From: Micromussa lordhowensis
Taxonomy: Eukaryota > Cnidaria > Anthozoa > Scleractinia > Lobophylliidae
Direction of reading: 5' to 3'
Assembly: GCA_964020085.1 (NCBI GenBank)
Contig: OZ026603.1
Coordinates: 6,069,046 to 6,133,045 of the forward strand
DNA length: 64,000 nucleotides
The notes under the pieces are model-generated. The model had not been told where the DNA came from, ran no database searches, and saw only the letters and a list, made by a program, of their open reading frames with translations. Numbering within the stretch: the stretch's first letter is position 1; each line of letters opens with the position of its first letter. The position numbers were made by a program, and so were the translations under genes. Positions 59,821 through 64,000 of the stretch are shown here, in pieces.

Positions 59821-62714
59821 ATGATGGCATTGGCGCCAGGGTGTTTTTTCTGGCCTTCTTTTTGCAGTAGTTTCCCCTGGTCCCAACTTTGCAGAATTTC
59901 AGAAAACGCGCGCTGGGGGTCCCCTTGGCAAATTTGACATAGCTCGGCTTCACGGGCACTTTAAGAGGCGCGGTTTGCAGCAAAATGTTCTGCTAGGTTG
60001 GCACTTGAAGGAAATCCTAGTTAAAACATGATGGCATTGGCGCCAGGGTGTTTTTTCTGGCCTTCTTTTTGCAGTAGTTTCCCCTGGTCCCAACTTTGCA
60101 GAATTTCAGAAAACGCGCGCTGGGGGTCCCCTTGGCAAATTTGACATAGCTCGGCTTCACGGCACTTTAAGAGGCGCGGTTTGCAGCAAAATGTTTTGCT
60201 ATGTTGGCACTTCAAGGAAATCTTAGTTAGAACATGATGGCATTGGCGCCAGGGTGTTTTTTCTGGCCTTCTTTTTGCAGTAGTTTCCCCTGGTCCCAAC
60301 TTTGCAGAATTTCAGAAAACGCGCGCTGGGGGTCCCCTTGGCAAATTTGACATAGCTCGGCTTCACGGGCACTTTAAGAGGCGCGGTTTGCAGAAAAATG
60401 TTCTGCTGGGTTGGCACTTCAAGGAAATTTTAGTTAGAACATGATGGCATTGGCGCCAGGGTGTTTTTTCTGGCCTTCTTTTTGCAGTAGTTTTCCCTGG
60501 TCCCAACTTTGCAGAATTTCAGAAAACGCGCGCTGGGGGTCCCCTTGGCAAACTTGACATAGCTCGGCTTTACGGGCACTTTAAGAGGCGCGGTTTGCAG
60601 CAAAATGTTCTGCTTGGTTGGCACTTCAAGGAAATCCCAGTTAGAACATGATGGCATTGGCGCCAGGGTGTTTTTTCTGGCCTTCTTTTTGCAGTAGTTT
60701 CCCCTGGTCCCAACTTTGCAGAATTTCAGAAAACGCGCGCTGGGGTCCCCTTGGCAAATTTGACATAGCTCGGCTTCACGGGCATATTAAGAGGCGCGGT
60801 TTGCAGCAAAATGTTCTGCTAGGTTGACACTTCAAGGAAATGCTAGTTAGAACATGATGGCATTGGCGACAGGGTGTTTTTTCTGGCCTTCTTTTTGCAG
60901 TAGTTTCCCCTGGTCCCAACTTTGCAGAATTTTAGAAAACGCGCGCTGGGGGTCCCCTTGGCAAATTTCACATAGCTCGGCTTCACGGGCACTTTAAGAG
61001 GCGCGGTTTGCAGCAAAATGTTCTGCTAGGTTGGCACTTCAAGGAAATTTTAGTTAGAACATGATGGGATTGGCGCCAGGGTGTTTTTTCTGGCCTTTTT
61101 TTTGCAGTAGTTTTCCCTGGTCCCAACTTTGCAGAATTTCAGAAAACGCGCGCTGGGGGTCCCCTTGGCAAATTTGACATAGCTCGGCTTCACGGGCACT
61201 TTAAGAGGCGCGGTTTGCAGCAAAATGTTCTGCTAGGTTGGCACTTCAAGGAAATTTTAGTTAGAACATGATGCGATTGGCGCCAGGGTGTTTTTTCTGG
61301 CCTTCTTTTTGCAGTAGTTTCCCCTGGTCCCAACTTTGCAGAATTTCAGAAAACGCGCGCTGGGGGTCCCCTTGGCAAATTTGACATAGCTCGGCTTCAC
61401 GGGCACTTCAAGAGGCGCGGTTTGCAGCAAAATGTTCTGCTAGGTTGGCACTTGAAGGAAATCCTAGTTAAAACATGATGGCATTGGCGCCAGGGTGTTT
61501 TTTCTGGCCTTCTTTTTGCAGTAGTTTCCCCTGGTCCCAACTTTGCAGAATTTCAGAAAACGCGCGCTGGGGGTCCCCTTGGCAAATTTGACATAGCTCG
61601 GCTTCACGGCACTTTAAGAGGCGCGGTTTGCAGCAAAATGTTTTGCTATGTTGGCACTTCAAGGAAATCTTAGTTAGAACATGATGGCATTGGCGCCAGG
61701 GTGTTTTTTCTGGCCTTCTTTTTGCAGTAGTTTCCCCTGGTCCCAACTTTGCAGAATTTCAGAAAACGCGCGCTGGGGGTCCCCTTGGCAAATTTGACAT
61801 AGCTCGGCTTCACGGGCACTTTAACAGGCGCGGTTTGCAGAAAAATGTTCTGCTGGGTTGGCACTTCAAGGAAATTTTAGTTAGAACATGATGGCATTGG
61901 CGCCAGGGTGTTTTTTCTGGCCTTCTTTTTGCAGTAGTTTCCCCTGGTCCCAACTTTACAGAATTTCAGAAAACGCGCGCTGGGGTCCCCTTGGCAAATT
62001 TGACATAGCTCGGCTTCACGGGTATATTAAGAGGCGCGGTTTGCAGCAAAATGTTCTGCTAGGTTGACACTTCAAGGAAATGCTAGTTAGAACATGATGG
62101 CATTGGCGACAGGGTGTTTTTTCTGGCCTTCTTTTTGCAGTAGTTTCCCCTGGTCCCAACTTTGCAGAATTTTAGAAAACGCGCGCTGGGGGTCCCCTTG
62201 GCAAATTTGACATAGCTCGGCTTCACGGGCACTTTAAGAGGCGCGGTTTGCAGCAAAATGTTCTGCTAAGTTAGCACTTGAAGGAAATGCAAGTTAGAAC
62301 ATGATGGCATTAGCGCTAGGGTGTTTTTTTTGGCCTTCTTTTTGCAGTAGTTTCCCCTGGTCCCAACTTTGCAGAACTTCAGAAAACGCGCGCTGGGGGT
62401 CCCCTTGGCAAATTTGACATAGCTCGGCTTCACGGGCACTTTAAGAGGCGCGGTTTGCAGCAAAATGTTCTGCTAGGTTGACACTTCAAGGAAATTTTAG
62501 TTAGAACATGATGGCATTGGCGCCAGGGTGTTTTTTCTGGCCTTCTTTTTGCAGTAGTTTCCCCTGGTCCCAACTTTGCAGAATTTCAGAAAACGCGCGC
62601 TGGGGGTCCCCTTGGCAAATTTGACATAGCTCGGCTTCACGGGCACTTTAAGAGGCGCGGTTTGCAGCAAAATGTTCTGCTAGGTTAGCACTTTAAGAAA
62701 ATGGTAGTTAGAAC
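59821..62714 (+). repeat. 2,894-bp (14-mer) higher-order repeat made of two 7-mers, copy 1
   Basis: Markers are 'cttcacggcac' (one G short, near 60,151) with 'gctatgttggc', 'gcagaaaaatg' with 'gctgggttgg', 'ggcaaacttgac' with 'cggctttacggg', 'ctggggtcccc' with 'gggcatattaag', 'ggcgacaggg' with 'gaattttag', and 'gatgggattgg'. The first three marker monomers return after 1,447 bp (60,028, then 61,475). The middle pass lacks the 'ggcaaacttgac' monomer (60,441 and 61,888 types are fused) and has an extra one at 62,301 ('attagcgctaggg', T8 tract). It is thus a deleted and expanded variant of the 7-mer. Confidence 0.88.
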
Positions 62715-63954
62715 ATGATGGCATTGGCGCCAGGGTGTTTTTTCTGGCCTTCTTTTTGCAGTAGTTTCCCCTGGTCCCAACTTTGCAGAATTTCAGAAAA
62801 CGCGCGCTGGGGGTCCCCTTGGCAAATTTGACATAGCTCGGCTTCACGGGCACTTTAAGAGGCGCGGTTTGCAGCAAAATGTTCTGCTAGGTTGGCACTT
62901 GAAGGAAATCCTAGTTAAAACATGATGGCATTGGCGCCAGGGTGTTTTTTCTGGCCTTCTTTTTGCAGTAGTTTCCCCTGGTCCCAACTTTGCAGAATTT
63001 CAGAAAACGCGCGCTGGGGGTCCCCTTGGCAAATTTGACATAGCTCGGCTTCACGGCACTTTAAGAGGCGCGGTTTGCAGCAAAATGTTTTGCTATGTTG
63101 GCACTTCAAGGAAATCTTAGTTAGAACATGATGGCATTGGCGCCAGGGTGTTTTTTCTGGCCTTCTTTTTGCAGTAGTTTCCCCTGGTCCCAACTTTGCA
63201 GAATTTCAGAAAACGCGCGCTGGGGGTCCCCTTGGCAAATTTGACATAGCTCGGCTTCACGGGCACTTTAAGAGGCGCGGTTTGCAGAAAAATGTTCTGC
63301 TGGGTTGGCACTTCAAGGAAATTTTAGTTAGAACATGATGGCATTGGCGCCAGGGTGTTTTTTCTGGCCTTCTTTTTGCAGTAGTTTTCCCTGGTCCCAA
63401 CTTTGCAGAATTTCAGAAAACGCGCGCTGGGGGTCCCCTTGGCAAACTTGACATAGCTCGGCTTTACGGGCACTTTAAGAGGCGCGGTTTGCAGCAAAAT
63501 GTTCTGCTTGGTTGGCACTTCAAGGAAATCCCAGTTAGAACATGATGGCATTGGCGCCAGGGTGTTTTTTCTGGCCTTCTTTTTGCAGTAGTTTCCCCTG
63601 GTCCCAACTTTGCAGAATTTCAGAAAACGCGCGCTGGGGTCCCCTTGGCAAATTTGACATAGCTCGGCTTCACGGGCATATTAAGAGGCGCGGTTTGCAG
63701 CAAAATGTTCTGCTAGGTTGACACTTCAAGGAAATGCTAGTTAGAAGATGATGGCATTGGCGACAGGGTGTTTTTTCTGGCCTTCTTTTTGCAGTAGTTT
63801 CCCCTGGTCCCAACTTTGCAGAATTTTAGAAAACGCGCGCTGGGGGTCCCCTTGGCAAATTTCACATAGCTCGGCTTCACGGGCACTTTAAGAGGCGCGG
63901 TTTGCAGCAAAATGTTCTGCTAGGTTGGCACTTCAAGGAAATTTTAGTTAGAAC
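62715..63954 (+). repeat. 2,894-bp higher-order repeat, copy 2 (continues past the edge)
   Basis: This restarts the series at an offset of 2,894 bp: 'aagaaaatggtag' (before 59,821 and 62,715), 'cttcacggcac' (62,922 copy), 'gcagaaaaatg' (63,128), 'ggcaaacttgac' (63,335), 'ctggggtcccc' with 'gggcatattaag' (63,542) and 'ggcgacaggg' (63,748). The markers match copy 1 monomer for monomer. A private change is 'ttagaagatg' just before 63,748. Confidence 0.9.
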
Positions 63955-64000
63955 ATGATGGGATTGGCGCCAGGGTGTTTTTTCTGGCCTTTTTTTTGCA
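63955..64000 (+). repeat. partial satellite monomer at right edge
   Basis: The first 46 bases of a monomer. The 'gatgggattggcgcc' change and the T8 run in 'ggccttttttttgca' are both shared with the monomer at 61,061, exactly 2,894 bp earlier. The HOR and the array therefore continue to the right of the window. Confidence 0.95.

Larger units (their letters stand above)
1..64000. repeat. 207-bp satellite DNA array, whole window
   Basis: Every base belongs to a tandem repeat with a 207-bp unit. With the unit set to start at ATGATGGCATTGGCGCC, starts fall at 37, 244, 451 and so on. The phase can be followed to 63,955 with five large length changes (one of -109, four of -86) and 20 single-base ones; these add up exactly to the observed length for 311 monomers. 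All copies have the same orientation. There are no insertions of foreign sequence and no unique flanks at either edge. Known biology: arrays of this size and homogeneity are typical of centromeric or heterochromatic satellites in eukaryotes. Inference: the 207-bp length is close to one nucleosome plus linker. I do not recognise the family, and the host is not determined. Confidence 0.98.

Noticed and set aside
1..64000. About a hundred recurring 63-69 codon open frames on both strands as protein-coding genes
   Set aside because: They are the same satellite unit read again and again. Nearly all start at TTG or GTG, not ATG, and their differences follow the satellite variants. They overlap antisense frames in the same codon register and have no ribosome binding sites, promoters or intergenic sequence.
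1..64000. CRISPR array
   Set aside because: The whole 207-bp unit is repeated with no short repeat plus unique spacer structure, and no cas genes are present. The variable zone is only a few bases per unit.
1..64000. CENP-B box
   Set aside because: I looked for the pattern nTTCGnnnnAnnCGGGn on both strands. The consensus monomer has no TTCG; the nearest text, 'cttcacgggcac', and the rare 'tagttcgaacatg' do not fit the essential positions.
1..64000. Ribosomal DNA spacer sub-repeats
   Set aside because: No rRNA gene sequence occurs, and 64 kb of unbroken repeats is far longer than sub-repeat tracts in such spacers usually are.
1..64000. Transposable element insertions or terminal repeats
   Set aside because: All bases are accounted for by the 207-bp phase. 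No insertion larger than the 10 bp in the rearranged monomer was found, and there are no target-site duplications or terminal inverted repeats.
1..64000. Inverted monomers or strand switches within the array
   Set aside because: The ATGATGGCATTGGCG start could be followed on the plus strand at every expected position, allowing for substitutions; no stretch reads as the reverse complement.
1..64000. Telomeric repeats
   Set aside because: There is no tandem TTAGGG- or TTTAGGG-like tract. The 'ttttaggaaat' near 4.5 and 7.1 kb is a single-base variant of the satellite.

Overview
The whole 64 kb window is one uninterrupted tandem array of a single satellite DNA. I find no gene, RNA gene, transposon, CRISPR array or unique sequence in it. 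The monomer is 207 bp, taken here to start at ATGATGGCATTGGCGCC. Its consensus is about 50% GC (103 of 207 bases) with 8 CpGs, and all copies run head to tail in one orientation. Following the phase from end to end gives about 311 monomers between 37 and 63,954. A 36-base partial lies on the left and a 46-base partial on the right, so the array continues past both edges. A megabase-style satellite of this kind points to a eukaryotic centromeric, pericentromeric or other heterochromatic block. The sequence does not let me name the organism. A plant or animal is possible, and I do not recognise the repeat family.

Layout. 1-4,275: monomers with scattered 1-bp indels and one 98-bp deleted monomer (2,106-2,203). 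4,276-11,797: higher-order repeats (HORs) that spread a rearranged 121-bp monomer to four places, with units of 2,605, 1,156 and 1,570 bp. 10,970-26,287: 74 consecutive monomers of exactly 207 bp, containing nested duplications spaced 15-16, 8 and 25-26 monomers. 26,288-44,506: a zone marked by a BamHI-site monomer subfamily and an 'aaggcaat/caggaaacg' subfamily, with a 6-mer tandem HOR (1,242 bp) at 33.3-35.8 kb and an 8-mer/11-mer series (1,658 and 2,278-2,279 bp) at 38.5-44.5 kb. 44,507-56,924: HORs marked by a 'ggctct' monomer, with a 7-mer (1,449 bp) duplicated at 48.6-51.5 kb and a 14-mer (2,897 bp) made of 5+5+4 monomers duplicated at 51.1-56.9 kb. 56,925-64,000: an end zone in which many monomers are 206 bp, with a 7-mer of 1,447 bp and its 14-mer multiple of 2,894 bp.

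None of the open reading frames is convincing as a gene. The monomer is 69 codons long, so frames stay in register from copy to copy, and nearly identical 63-69 residue frames recur on both strands. Almost all of them begin at TTG or GTG rather than ATG. The points of interest are the hierarchy of HORs, the concentration of variation in a roughly 35-bp zone of the monomer, and linked variant haplotypes that record how segments were copied. Everything was read by eye, so boundaries of duplicated segments are good to about one monomer unless stated.
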